Shown: in pieces, positions 16,225-24,896 of the stretch
Position numbering within the stretch: the stretch's first letter is position 1
How the letters are laid out: each line of letters starts with the position of its first letter
NCBI GenBank assembly: GCA_007751255.1
Contig: CP036296.1
Span: forward strand, 1,054,001 to 1,118,000
DNA length: 64,000 nt
Source of the DNA: Engelhardtia mirabilis
Lineage (GTDB): Bacteria > Planctomycetota > UBA1135 > GCA-002686595
Direction: 5' to 3'
Notes under the pieces: generated by a model
Databases searched by the model: none
What the model saw: the letters and a program-made list of their open reading frames with translations, nothing else
What the model was told of the DNA's origin: nothing
Position numbers and translations under genes: made by a program

Positions 16225-18721
16225 GCTCCAAGCGGTTCGACAGGGCGATGCCCCCGGCTCCCGCCGCGAGCTGCTGTAGGTAGATCGACACTCCCTGCAA
16301 CACCGTGTCGTTCGGGATCGGTAGATCAGCTTGTGCCGGCGCCCCAGGGGTCGCCGCGCCCGAGCCCACCGTGAACGCCGTTCCGAGGTCGAGCAGCACC
16401 GGGCCGCTCACACCGGGCACCGTCAGGAACCCGGTTCCCGCCGATCCGAACAGGGTCGTGGCGCTGGCCGACTCGACGCTCGTGAACAGCGTCGGCGACG
16501 TTCCGATCGCTGCGGTCCCGTAGAGTGCGATGCGCGGGCCCGCGCCGTAGACCGCCAGGGTCAGGTCGTCGATGGCCGCCTCGACCAGGGAGTTGTTGGG
16601 GTCGTCGCTGGCGGTCACGCGCAGACGCATGGCGTCGGTCAGGGCGATGGTGTCGTGCAGCGGGAACTCGACCCGGGTCCAGGCGTTCTCCGTCTGGGCC
16701 ACGACCTCGAGTGTCGACCAGGAGCCGCCGTCGTCGTTCGAGACCTCGATCAGGAGCTCGTCGTCCGCAACCGACAGGTCGGCGTACCAGCGCGAGTAGC
16801 CCAAGAGGGCCGAGCTCGCACCGGACAGGTCCAGTCGCGGGCTCAGCAGGCGCGTGAAGCCGTTGTCGACGTCGTCGGTGCCGGCCGAGCCGCCGGTGTT
16901 GCCGGTGACGAAGCAGAGGGTGCCCGCCGGGGTGGCGTCGTCTTCGGGCTGGGCCGGCTGGCCGCTGCTGGTGGTGCCGTTGGGGTCGCCGAGCTCCCAG
17001 ATGCCGGTGCTGGCGGTGTCGCCGGGGAGCCCCGCGGTCCAGCCGAGGTCGACCTCGAGCTGGTCGAGCACCAGGAGGCGCGGCTCGCCCACGACGACGC
17101 TTCCGAACAGCTCCTGGTCCAGGCCCTCGTGACTGAGGACCACGCGGTAGGCGACGGTGCTGCCGGGCTCGGCACCAGCGTCGATGGAGAAGGCCAGCGG
17201 CGCGCCGCCGTTGGAGGCGCCCTGGAACGATCCGATCACGCCGAAGTCGCTGGCGCCCTGCAGCACCGTGGCGCTCCCGCTGTCGATCACGAGGGTCGCG
17301 ATGACCGAGCTCCCGGTCACCGCGCGCCCGGCGTTGCGAAGGTCGAGCGTCAGCTCGATTGACTCGCCCGCCTCCACGAACTCGTCACCGTCGCCGATGG
17401 TCGCCACGCTCGAAGCGTCCACGTAGACAAAGGCCGCGGCGGCCAGGGAGACCCTCTGGAAGGCCAGGAGGTTCTCCTCGGCCAAGGGCACGATGCGCGA
17501 CGCGGGCGGCCAGAATCCATCCGCCTGGCCGCCGATCTCCGGGGTCCAACCGAAGGTGCCCTTGGCGGAGTAGTCGTAGTCGAAGGTCACGCCGTTGGCC
17601 GGATAGAGCACCAGCGGCGCGGGACCGGCCAGGTACCCGTTGACCTCCGTGCACAGCTCGTTCAGCTCGCTGAACTCGGCGTCGTTGCCCGTGGGCAGGA
17701 CGTCGTAGCCCCAGGGCGAGAGCCACAGGTTGGAGTAGGTGTGGGTCGACAGGGCGGTCTCGAACTGGCGGCTCTGGATGAAGGCCACCATGTTCTGGGT
17801 CTCGGGCTCACTCGCCGGCGACGGGCCGCGGTAGGTCACGTCGAACGTGTCACCGCTCGATCCCAGGCTGTCGTAGCCCCACTTGAAAGGGTAGTTGCGG
17901 TTCAAGTCGACGCCCATCGTGCCGTCGCCGTTGTCGCGACGGTTCTTGCGCCACAGGCCGCCGCCGCCGGGCGCGATCTGTTGGTTGTAGACGTAACCGT
18001 CCGGATTGACGACTGGTACGAAGTACAGCTCGCGCTCGTTCACAAGGTAGGTTGCGAGGGGATCGGCACCGTAGTTCTCGAGCAGCCAGAGCATGTACCA
18101 CAGGGTCGTCTGCATGCCCTGGGGCTCGCGCGCGTGGTGCAGGGAGTCGTAGCGCACCTCGGGCTCGTTCTCGTCGACGTCGGGGTTGTCGGAGATCTTG
18201 ACCATCCACATCGGGCGCCCCTCGAGGGACTGGCCGATGGAGACCTTCTGACTGATCAAGCTCGGGTAGGTGGCGCGCAGCTGGTCGAGCACGTTGACCA
18301 CCTCGGCGAAGTCGTAGTAGCCGCCGATCGAACCCGAGGTGAAGGGCGGAACCAGACCGGCGCCGAGGGCCGGCGCGCCCAGGGGTTGCAGCGCACCGGT
18401 CGCCAAGCGCTCCGCGTAGTAGCGCTGCTCGTCCTCGCGCACGATCGTGAAGGGGATCCCGCGCTGCTCGAGGCGGGCGCGGTCGGCCGCGGTGGCCAGG
18501 ACGGCGACGGCATCCGAGTCGACCTCCACCAGATCCAACCCGAGGGTGAGGAGATCCTCGAAGTTGGGCGCCGCGGGCCCGGTGAGGGGCAGGCGGATGT
18601 GCGCCTTCACGGGCGGGTCGGCGGGGGAGGCCGCGGTCGTGCCGGCGGAGGGTGCCGAAGTGGGCGCAGCGGGGTTCTGGACCGCGAGGGCGGCCAGGGC
18701 CAACAGGAACGTGGCTGTCAT
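16211..18721 (-). CDS. Secreted M14 zinc carboxypeptidase with planctomycete-type C-terminal module
   Basis: An 836-residue protein with a signal peptide (about 1-20). The M14 domain (about 130-430) carries the zinc ligands in HHAREPQ, then NPDGY, WRKNRRDN, DLNRNYPFKWG (substrate-binding Asn-Arg), a ligand His in STHTYSNL, and the catalytic Glu in FGWTPEIGG. This is the carboxypeptidase T/A pattern, for removing C-terminal residues from peptides outside the cytoplasm. It is followed by beta-sandwich domains (a CARDB-like domain near 450-550 and a jelly-roll region to 720) and a terminal 110-residue module ending in an SNRLELRIE-type strand, similar in style to ends of other planctomycete exoproteins. 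The last four codons lie in the palindrome. Confidence 0.88.
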   Translation of the reverse strand: MTATFLLALAALAVQNPAAPTSAPSAGTTAASPADPPVKAHIRLPLTGPAAPNFEDLLTLGLDLVEVDSDAVAVLATAADRARLEQRGIPFTIVREDEQRYYAERLATGALQPLGAPALGAGLVPPFTSGSIGGYYDFAEVVNVLDQLRATYPSLISQKVSIGQSLEGRPMWMVKISDNPDVDENEPEVRYDSLHHAREPQGMQTTLWYMLWLLENYGADPLATYLVNERELYFVPVVNPDGYVYNQQIAPGGGGLWRKNRRDNGDGTMGVDLNRNYPFKWGYDSLGSSGDTFDVTYRGPSPASEPETQNMVAFIQSRQFETALSTHTYSNLWLSPWGYDVLPTGNDAEFSELNELCTEVNGYLAGPAPLVLYPANGVTFDYDYSAKGTFGWTPEIGGQADGFWPPASRIVPLAEENLLAFQRVSLAAAAFVYVDASSVATIGDGDEFVEAGESIELTLDLRNAGRAVTGSSVIATLVIDSGSATVLQGASDFGVIGSFQGASNGGAPLAFSIDAGAEPGSTVAYRVVLSHEGLDQELFGSVVVGEPRLLVLDQLEVDLGWTAGLPGDTASTGIWELGDPNGTTSSGQPAQPEDDATPAGTLCFVTGNTGGSAGTDDVDNGFTRLLSPRLDLSGASSALLGYSRWYADLSVADDELLIEVSNDDGGSWSTLEVVAQTENAWTRVEFPLHDTIALTDAMRLRVTASDDPNNSLVEAAIDDLTLAVYGAGPRIALYGTAAIGTSPTLFTSVESASATTLFGSAGTGFLTVPGVSGPVLLDLGTAFTVGSGAATPGAPAQADLPIPNDTVLQGVSIYLQQLAAGAGGIALSNRLELRIE

Positions 18722-18905
18722 GGGGGCTCGAGATGGGGGAGGCTCGCCGGCGCTGGAGAGGGGGGCCGGCGAGGGAGGGCCGAGATCGAGGTGGGGGGCT
18801 CGGCCTGAGTCGTCTTGGACGGTACCCCCTGGTGTGAGGTTCGGGGACGCTTCGACTTCCCTCGACCCTCCAACGCTCGCGCCGGTCTGACTATCCTTGC
18901 CGCCG

Positions 18906-19283
18906 ATGAGCGATCTCCCCGACCGCGAGACCCTGCGTCAGACGATCGCCGGCTTCGACTCCACCAGGCAGAAGGTCCTGGGCGGGATGGTGCTGGCGAT
19001 GATCAACCAACCCGACGCCATCCAAGATCGCGAGTGGCTGTCCGAGGGCCTGGCCCAGATGGCCGCGCGCGCCCTGGAGCTGCCGGACGCGCCCGGCCCG
19101 GCGGAACTCGAGCTGCTGCGCGCCTGGATCCTCGAGCACCGCGACGCCGTGCTCAACGCCGCCTTCGCCGTCTTCGTGCGCAGCGCCGAGGACATCCAGG
19201 AGGCCGGCGCGCTGGAAGGCCTGACCTTCGAACGCGCCTCCGCGGCTGCATTGGTCTATCTGGCGCCCGAGCCCGAGGACTGA
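18906..19283 (+). CDS. Small helical protein of unknown function
   Basis: A 125-residue protein from ATG 18906 (a TTG at 18897 would add three residues). It is predicted all-helical and acidic with no signal peptide, membrane segment or Cys motif. Third-position G+C is very high, in line with a real gene. It is divergent from the carboxypeptidase and convergent with the hotdog-fold gene. I do not recognise a family. Confidence 0.6.
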   Translation: MSDLPDRETLRQTIAGFDSTRQKVLGGMVLAMINQPDAIQDREWLSEGLAQMAARALELPDAPGPAELELLRAWILEHRDAVLNAAFAVFVRSAEDIQEAGALEGLTFERASAAALVYLAPEPED

Positions 19284-19323
19284 ACGCGACGGGTGTTCGC
19301 GTACTCGCGCGGCAACGCGCGTC

Positions 19324-19797
19324 TCAGGTGCCCTTCGGCAACGGCCCGACCTTCCAACGCGCGGTGACCAACGCGACCACCTCGCCCTGGCTGTCGCGGA
19401 TCGGGGCCTCGACCTCGAGCTCAGCCTCCTCGCCCGCTTCGACGGCGGGGGCGCGGCACTCGGCCGTGAGCGTTCCGCGGGCCTTCTTGAGGTACCGCGT
19501 GGAGAGCTCGATCACGATCGAGCGCATGCCCTCGGGCAGGGCCGTGATCAAGGCCAGGCCGCTGGCCAGCTCGCCGACGTTGGTCAGGGCCACCGCGTGG
19601 ATCGAGTTCAGGTGGTTCTCCACCTCGCGGTGTTGCTCGAGGGTCACGCGGACCTGGCCCGGGCTCAACTCCTCGACCCGCGCGCCGGTGCTGCCCGAGT
19701 AGGGCACGGCGGCGAAGAGCTCTCGGGTGAACGCGGCGGGCGGGTCCGGGGACGCCGCGCAGCGTCGCCACAGCTCGAGGATCTGGGCTCCGTTCAT
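19324..19797 (-). CDS. DUF4442-type hotdog-fold (thioesterase-like) protein
   Basis: A 157-residue protein with the DUF4442/PaaI-like hotdog pattern: N-terminal helices, a strand ending in a Gly-rich turn, NHLNSIHAVALTNVGELASGLAL (about 61-83) and a C-terminal GEVVALVTARWKV strand. The HLNSIHAVAL element is the central helix region where acyl-CoA thioesterases bind substrate. It probably acts on acyl-CoA or a related thioester in the cytoplasm, but the substrate is unknown. It is 140 bases downstream of the kinase gene on the same strand, behind a strong hairpin, so it is probably a separate transcription unit. Confidence 0.72.
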   Translation of the reverse strand: MNGAQILELWRRCAASPDPPAAFTRELFAAVPYSGSTGARVEELSPGQVRVTLEQHREVENHLNSIHAVALTNVGELASGLALITALPEGMRSIVIELSTRYLKKARGTLTAECRAPAVEAGEEAELEVEAPIRDSQGEVVALVTARWKVGPLPKGT

Positions 19798-19879
19798 GGC
19801 GCCGGCAGTCTACGCCGCCCGCAGCCGCGTCGGCGTCTGCGAACGGAACGCCGCTCGAACCGGTCCGCGCCCGAACGAG

Positions 19880-19913
19880 ACAGGGCCCACCCTCAGCGGA
19901 GGATGGGCCCTGT
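19880..19913 (-). terminator. Hairpin terminator after the atypical kinase gene
   Basis: ACAGGGCCCA (19880-19889) pairs perfectly with 19904-19913, and a further four of five inner base pairs form around a 4-base loop. It lies 25 bases beyond the kinase stop on the minus strand. There is no U-run, as is common in G+C-rich bacteria. Confidence 0.65.
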
Positions 19914-19937
19914 GGTGGTGACGCTTCTACGCGTTGC

Positions 19938-20864
19938 TCACTGCTTGCGCAGGAAGGCCACCAGGTCCTTCTCGAGTTCGGGCAGGCCGTACTCCATCAC
20001 CGTCAGGCTGCGGTAGACGATCTGCTCGAGGGCCTCGGGCGTGTTCGGGTTGAGCTCCCGCGGCGGCGGATAGGAGAGGAAGTAGGACAGCGACAGGCGC
20101 TCGACCTCGCCGCCCTGTTCGCGGCCGGCGTACTGCCACGGGACCTCGTCGAAGGGCAGGGTGCCGGTCAAGATCTCGTACAGCATGACCCCGATGCCCA
20201 TCACGTCGGCCTTGGGCGACTGCAACAGGAGCGGGTTGTAGTGGGGCGTGGTCGAGATCAGACCGCGCGAGCCGTCGCGCATCGCGGGGTCGATCATGAC
20301 GACCGAGCCGGAGGGCTTGACGATGATGTTCTCGGGCTTGAGGTCGCCGTGGTACTCCATCGTGCCGGCCTTGCCGAGGCGCTGCAGGGCGCGCACGATC
20401 GACAGGAACCAGTTCAGGCGGATGCCCTCGAGCGCACGGACCTTCTCGCGCAGGGTCTTGCCGCGCACGAAGTCCAGAGCCAACACGGGACGACCCTCGT
20501 GCTCGAAGGAGTCGCGCACGCGCACGAGGTTCTGGCTCTTGGCCGCCTCGAGCAGGTTGCCCTCCGAGCGAATCAACTCGTCGATCTCGTGCAAGTCGAG
20601 GAAGTCGATCCGCACGCCGTCGTTGCGGAAGAAGATCGCCTCGCCCGGCGTCTCGTCGGGGCTGATCCACTCGGGACTACGGTGGCTGGTGACCTCGAGG
20701 CAGCGGGTCACGTAGCGACCCCCACCGGCGACGTCGCCGACCTTGAGCGCGACCTTGGCGCCGCGCGGGTCTTCGGCGATGTAGACGCAGGCGAATGCAC
20801 CACGAGCAACGAACTCACGCACCTTGTAGGTGCCGATGGTTTCGCCTGCTTCGAGCCTGATCAT
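19938..20864 (-). CDS. Atypical Ser/Thr protein kinase (kinase domain only)
   Basis: A 308-residue protein from ATG 20864. It is a single protein kinase domain: ATP-anchoring Lys41 in VALK, catalytic loop YHGDLKPEN (171-179; HGD in place of HRD, Asp174 retained), and the metal-binding Asp192 in a DPA motif instead of DFG. The glycine-rich loop is degenerate (ARGAFACVY, 20-28). Catalytic Asp, Asn and Lys are kept, so activity is likely. There is no membrane segment or sensor domain, unlike most bacterial Hanks-type kinases. It may be a stand-alone cytoplasmic kinase or small-molecule kinase. Neighbours do not indicate a substrate. Confidence 0.82.
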   Translation of the reverse strand: MIRLEAGETIGTYKVREFVARGAFACVYIAEDPRGAKVALKVGDVAGGGRYVTRCLEVTSHRSPEWISPDETPGEAIFFRNDGVRIDFLDLHEIDELIRSEGNLLEAAKSQNLVRVRDSFEHEGRPVLALDFVRGKTLREKVRALEGIRLNWFLSIVRALQRLGKAGTMEYHGDLKPENIIVKPSGSVVMIDPAMRDGSRGLISTTPHYNPLLLQSPKADVMGIGVMLYEILTGTLPFDEVPWQYAGREQGGEVERLSLSYFLSYPPPRELNPNTPEALEQIVYRSLTVMEYGLPELEKDLVAFLRKQ

Positions 20865-21139
20865 GACGGGGATGAAACTTGGGGGGCTGGGGATCGAGTG
20901 GCGCCGACCTGAGGTACGTCCGCGCGGGTCAAGGACCTCGTAGGCACCTCTTCGGCCTCGACCCTGGGTCCGCTGGAGACCTGGCAGGCACTCGGTCCCG
21001 CGAGCGCTCCGATCGATCCGCGGTTGGCACCCGCGCCGAATCCACGCGAGCACTTCTTTCCGTGCCTACGTCTCGGCGGGCTCCGTCAGAGCGCCGACAA
21101 CCCCACGCGCGAGTCCCCAAGCCGGCTCTCCGGCGGGTC

Positions 21140-21538
21140 TCAGCGGCCCCGGACTTGGTCCAGGCTGACGGGCTCCAGGTGCGCGGCCGCGAGGCCCAGG
21201 ATGCGCGAGGCACCCTCGTTCACCGGGCCCGTCCCCAACCAATCGGGCTCGGTGCTGTGGGGCCGATAGCGCCAGGCGCGGCCCTCGGAGTCGATCAGTC
21301 CCAGCTCCTGGTTCCACACGTTGCGAACGCTGTGGAAGGCGCGGCCGTCCCCGGTGGCCTCGAAGCGCAGCACGAAGCCCACGTCGCTGTCCTCGTCCAC
21401 CACCCGCCAGGCGGCGCGCGGGGTAGAGACCAGAACCTCGGGCAGGGGCGCCTGGGCCTGGCGCACGGCCACCGTCTCCACGCAACTTGCGCTGCTGACC
21501 GCGAGTGCCAGGGTGAGACTGAGGGCGATTTGGTTCAT
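21140..21538 (-). CDS. Small lipoprotein coupled to YfhO-like gene
   Basis: A 132-residue protein starting at ATG 21538, which overlaps the upstream gene's stop in an ATGA (21535-21538), a sign of translational coupling. A signal peptide ends in a lipobox-like SSASC (Cys19). The remainder is a single beta-rich domain without a recognised family; a region with VWNQELGLIDSEGRAWRYRP resembles immunoglobulin-like DUF4352/YcfL-type folds only loosely. Position suggests it works with the YfhO-like membrane protein. Confidence 0.68.
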   Translation of the reverse strand: MNQIALSLTLALAVSSASCVETVAVRQAQAPLPEVLVSTPRAAWRVVDEDSDVGFVLRFEATGDGRAFHSVRNVWNQELGLIDSEGRAWRYRPHSTEPDWLGTGPVNEGASRILGLAAAHLEPVSLDQVRGR

Positions 21539-23784
21539 GGGGAGCGCCGTGCGCTCCGACCGAAGGTGCAAAGGGCCAGGACCAGCAGTCCGACGGCCGC
21601 GAGCACCAACCCGGCGCGGAAGGACGCGGGCGCATAGCGCATCTCGACCGTGCGGTCGCCCGGCTGTAGCCAGATCCCGCACAGGGCGTGGTCGAGCCGC
21701 TGGACGGGCACCGGTCGGCCGTCGACTTCGGCGTGCCAGCCCTGGTCGAAGGTCTCGGTGAAGACGAGCAGGGCCACGGCGTCGACGTCCACCGCGACCG
21801 TCGCGAGGCCGGGCGCGTGGCCCACGAGCCTCGCCTCACCCGGGGGCGCCGTGCCCTCGTAGGCCTGCGCTCCGGCCGGCGGCGGGCCCTCGAACAGGGC
21901 CACGCGCGGGTCGAAGTCCTCGGCGCCGAGCAGCGCCAGGCGCTCGGCGTCGTCGTCGACGCGCCTTGCCCCCTTGGCGACGAAGGCACGCCCCAGGGCC
22001 ATCGGCCGCTCCCAGGTCACCAGGCCGGTGGGGGACGTGTGGACGGCTTCGAAGGGCGGTGGCAAGGGCTCGGCGGACAGGGCCCAACGCACGCCCAAGA
22101 GATCGAGCAGCGGGATCGAGCGATCGAAGTAGCCGATCTCCTTCACGAACAGCCGGGCGCGCTCGTCGCTGGTCAGAAGGCCCACGAGCTGCGCCATGCG
22201 CTCGTCCTCGATCGAGTCGTAGCCGGTGGGCAGGGCCAGGCGGTGGAACAGGTTCGCGTTCGGGAACAGGTAGGTCCCGCGCGTGCCCAGCACCCGCTCG
22301 GGGCGCTGGTCGGCGCCGGCGCCGTGCAGGAAGTCGACCGTCGCGGAGTCCGGGACCACCAACTCACGCGGCGTCGCGGGGTTGTAGCCGCGGGCGAACA
22401 GCAGCAGCTCGGCGGCCACCACCACGCAGGCGACCAGGCCCAGGCTGCGGCGCAGGACGTGTCGGCGCAGGCGCGAGAGGCAAGCGTCCAACCCCACGGC
22501 GCCCAGGGCACTCAGCCCGAAGGCCGCGAACAAGCCGAATCGCATCAGCTTCGTGCTGCGCAGGCGCGGCACTTCGCGCAGAAGGTCGTAGAGCGGCGGA
22601 GCCTGCCAGGCGACGAGCAGGGCGAAGAGACTCAGCCCGGCCAGAAAGCGCACGCGCCCGTCGCGCCAGCGCAGCACCGCGCCGGCCACGGCCAGGATCA
22701 GGAGCAGTCGCCCGACGAACGGCCCGACCAGCTCCGAGTAGTTGAGATTCAGGCCCTTCGGACCGGTGTAGTCGCCGTGGGCCGGGTTGCCGTGCAGGTT
22801 CGGGGCCACGAGCAGCGGCGCCACATCGGCGAGAGCGACCGCGTCCGTGGCCTCGGCCTCTTCGAAGAGGGTCGCCGCGCGGCTGTGTCCGAGGTATTCG
22901 GCGAAGGGCAAGAGGGCGGGGGCGGCGACCATCGCGCCGACCAAGGCGCCTGCCCCCGCGAGGGCCAGGGCTCGCGCGCCCATGCGCGGACGCTCGGGGC
23001 TGGCCGTCGTGGCGCGGAAGACGACGTAGGCCGCGAGCACCAGGGCCGTGTGGGTGGCGGTCTGGATGTGCCCACCCACCAGCATCCCCGCGGCCACCAC
23101 GGCCACCCACACGGCGCGCCGAGCCGTGGGCTGCTCGGCCAAGGCGCCCAGGGCTATCAGGGCCCAGGGGAAGAGGGCCGCCACATTGGTGTGCGGATGG
23201 CCGAGCCAGACCACGTTGAACCCGCACAGGGCGTAGCCGAAGGCACCGGCCGCCGCCGCGCTGGCGCGCAGCCCACCGCGCCGCAGAAACACGAGCATCC
23301 CGATCCCGGCCAGGCCCAGCTTGGCGAAGGCGATCCAGGCGAAGGCGTGCCACGAGCCGCTGGCCAAGTGCAGCCAGTTGAGTGGCCACAGGAAGGCGCC
23401 GGTGTAGGCGGCGTGGACCGGCTGGCCGCCGTAGTCGTAGGGATTCCAAAGGGGCAGTCGCCCCGCGGCGAGCTCCTCGTGGGCGAAGTGCAGCCAGGGC
23501 TGGATCACCAGGCTCTGGTCGAGGAGCAGCGGATTGCCCGGTCGATGGCCCTCTGGCGCCGCCTGGATCCAGGGCTCGAACTCGAGCAGGGCGTCAGCCT
23601 GGGTCAGGATCAGCCCGCCGAAGAGCGTCTCTCGGAGCAGCAGGGAGAGGACCGCGAGCAGTCCCAGGACCGCCAGCACCGTCGAACGCCGCTCGGCCGC
23701 CCGTGCGGCGGCCCCCGCGCCGTTGGTCAAGGGTGCGTTAGGGTCGGCACGAGCCGTCACCGGCTGCTCGGGGGATGAAACCAT
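21535..23784 (-). CDS. YfhO-like GT-C-type multi-pass membrane protein
   Basis: A 749-residue protein with about eleven to twelve hydrophobic segments. An extracytoplasmic loop after the first segment (WNPYDYGGQPVHA) and an acidic motif in it recall GT-C glycosyltransferases of the YfhO family. A soluble domain (about 460-720) of beta-rich type precedes a final membrane segment and a short basic tail. YfhO in Gram-positives glycosylates lipoteichoic acids; in planctomycetes the family is common but uncharacterised, so a lipid-linked sugar transferase is an inference. It overlaps the downstream lipoprotein by four bases. Confidence 0.78.
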   Translation of the reverse strand: MVSSPEQPVTARADPNAPLTNGAGAAARAAERRSTVLAVLGLLAVLSLLLRETLFGGLILTQADALLEFEPWIQAAPEGHRPGNPLLLDQSLVIQPWLHFAHEELAAGRLPLWNPYDYGGQPVHAAYTGAFLWPLNWLHLASGSWHAFAWIAFAKLGLAGIGMLVFLRRGGLRASAAAAGAFGYALCGFNVVWLGHPHTNVAALFPWALIALGALAEQPTARRAVWVAVVAAGMLVGGHIQTATHTALVLAAYVVFRATTASPERPRMGARALALAGAGALVGAMVAAPALLPFAEYLGHSRAATLFEEAEATDAVALADVAPLLVAPNLHGNPAHGDYTGPKGLNLNYSELVGPFVGRLLLILAVAGAVLRWRDGRVRFLAGLSLFALLVAWQAPPLYDLLREVPRLRSTKLMRFGLFAAFGLSALGAVGLDACLSRLRRHVLRRSLGLVACVVVAAELLLFARGYNPATPRELVVPDSATVDFLHGAGADQRPERVLGTRGTYLFPNANLFHRLALPTGYDSIEDERMAQLVGLLTSDERARLFVKEIGYFDRSIPLLDLLGVRWALSAEPLPPPFEAVHTSPTGLVTWERPMALGRAFVAKGARRVDDDAERLALLGAEDFDPRVALFEGPPPAGAQAYEGTAPPGEARLVGHAPGLATVAVDVDAVALLVFTETFDQGWHAEVDGRPVPVQRLDHALCGIWLQPGDRTVEMRYAPASFRAGLVLAAVGLLVLALCTFGRSARRSP

Positions 23785-23910
23785 CGCCGCCGAGTCTAGC
23801 CCCCGCCACTCGTCAGGATTCCCGCCCAGCGCACCCGATCAGCTCTGTGTGCCCGGGATCCGCGGGCCCGCCGGATTGCCTCTTCTGGGCCGTCGGACTA
23901 TCTTCCCGCC

Positions 23911-24807
23911 GTGGATCAATACGGACTCGAGTGTCACCGGAAGGCAGGGCGCATTGCGGCGGAGTGCCGCGAATGGGCCAGGCAGGCGATCCAGCCGGGG
24001 GTCGAGCTGCGTTCGATCCTCGAGACGATCGAGTCGATGATCCGCGAACGCGGTGCCGACATGGCCTTTCCGGCCCAGTCCAGCCGCAACGATTGCGCCG
24101 CCCACTACTGCTCGGCACCGGGGGACACCACCCGCTACGAGGAGGGTGATTGCGTCAAGGTCGACATGGGCGTGCACGTCGATGGCTACATCGCCGACAC
24201 GGCCTGCACCGTCGACCTCTCGACGGACGGTCGTTGGGGGGCCCTGATCAAGGCCAGTTCCGACGCCCTGGCCGGGGCCATCGCCACCATCGAGGACGGC
24301 GTTCCGGTGGGCGAGGTGGGCGCGACGGTCGAGCGCACGATCATGTCCGCCGGCTTCGAGCCGGTCCGCAACCTCACCGGCCACGGTCTGGGCCGCTGGA
24401 AGGTTCACACGGCGCCACAGATCCCCTCCTACGCCGAGCGCGGCGGCGGGCGCATCAAGCAGGGCATGGTCTTCGCCGTGGAACCCTTCGCCTGCACCGG
24501 ACGCGGCTACATCCGCGAGCAGGGCCGGGCCGAGGTCTTCATGATGGTCCGCCCGCCGCGCAAGGCCCGCGGACTGGACCGGGACGTGCTCAAGGCGATC
24601 GAAGCTTGGCGTGGCCTGCCCATCGCTCGGCGCTACTTCGCCGATCTGGATCAAGAGGCAGTCGAGGACGTGATCGCGAAGCTCGCCCGCCAGGGCTCGC
24701 TGATGCGCTATCCGCCCCTCGTGGAGGACCCGGGCGTAATGGTCGCGCAAACCGAACACACGATGTATCTCGGCCCGGACGGGGTTGAGATATTGACTGC
24801 CGCCTGA
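23911..24807 (+). CDS. map: Methionine aminopeptidase, type II (archaeal-like)
   Basis: A 298-residue pita-bread-fold metallopeptidase starting at GTG 23911. Metal ligands are D85, D96, H158, E191 and E282; the N-terminal His in NDCAAHY (His65) corresponds to the conserved substrate-binding His of type II enzymes. Between H158 and E191 an insertion-like helical segment and the long stretch between E191 and E282 match type II (archaeal/eukaryotic) enzymes rather than the ~250-residue bacterial type I. It removes the initiator Met from nascent proteins. Bacteria normally use type I, so this is notable; a type I gene may exist elsewhere. Confidence 0.85.
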   Translation: MDQYGLECHRKAGRIAAECREWARQAIQPGVELRSILETIESMIRERGADMAFPAQSSRNDCAAHYCSAPGDTTRYEEGDCVKVDMGVHVDGYIADTACTVDLSTDGRWGALIKASSDALAGAIATIEDGVPVGEVGATVERTIMSAGFEPVRNLTGHGLGRWKVHTAPQIPSYAERGGGRIKQGMVFAVEPFACTGRGYIREQGRAEVFMMVRPPRKARGLDRDVLKAIEAWRGLPIARRYFADLDQEAVEDVIAKLARQGSLMRYPPLVEDPGVMVAQTEHTMYLGPDGVEILTAA

Positions 24808-24896
24808 CGATCGTCTCCCGACGTACGGCACCCGACGAACGGCTGCCCAGCGCTCTCCCCAGCGGCCCCCCGCGGTCGCGTGCGCAGGCCTAATCG

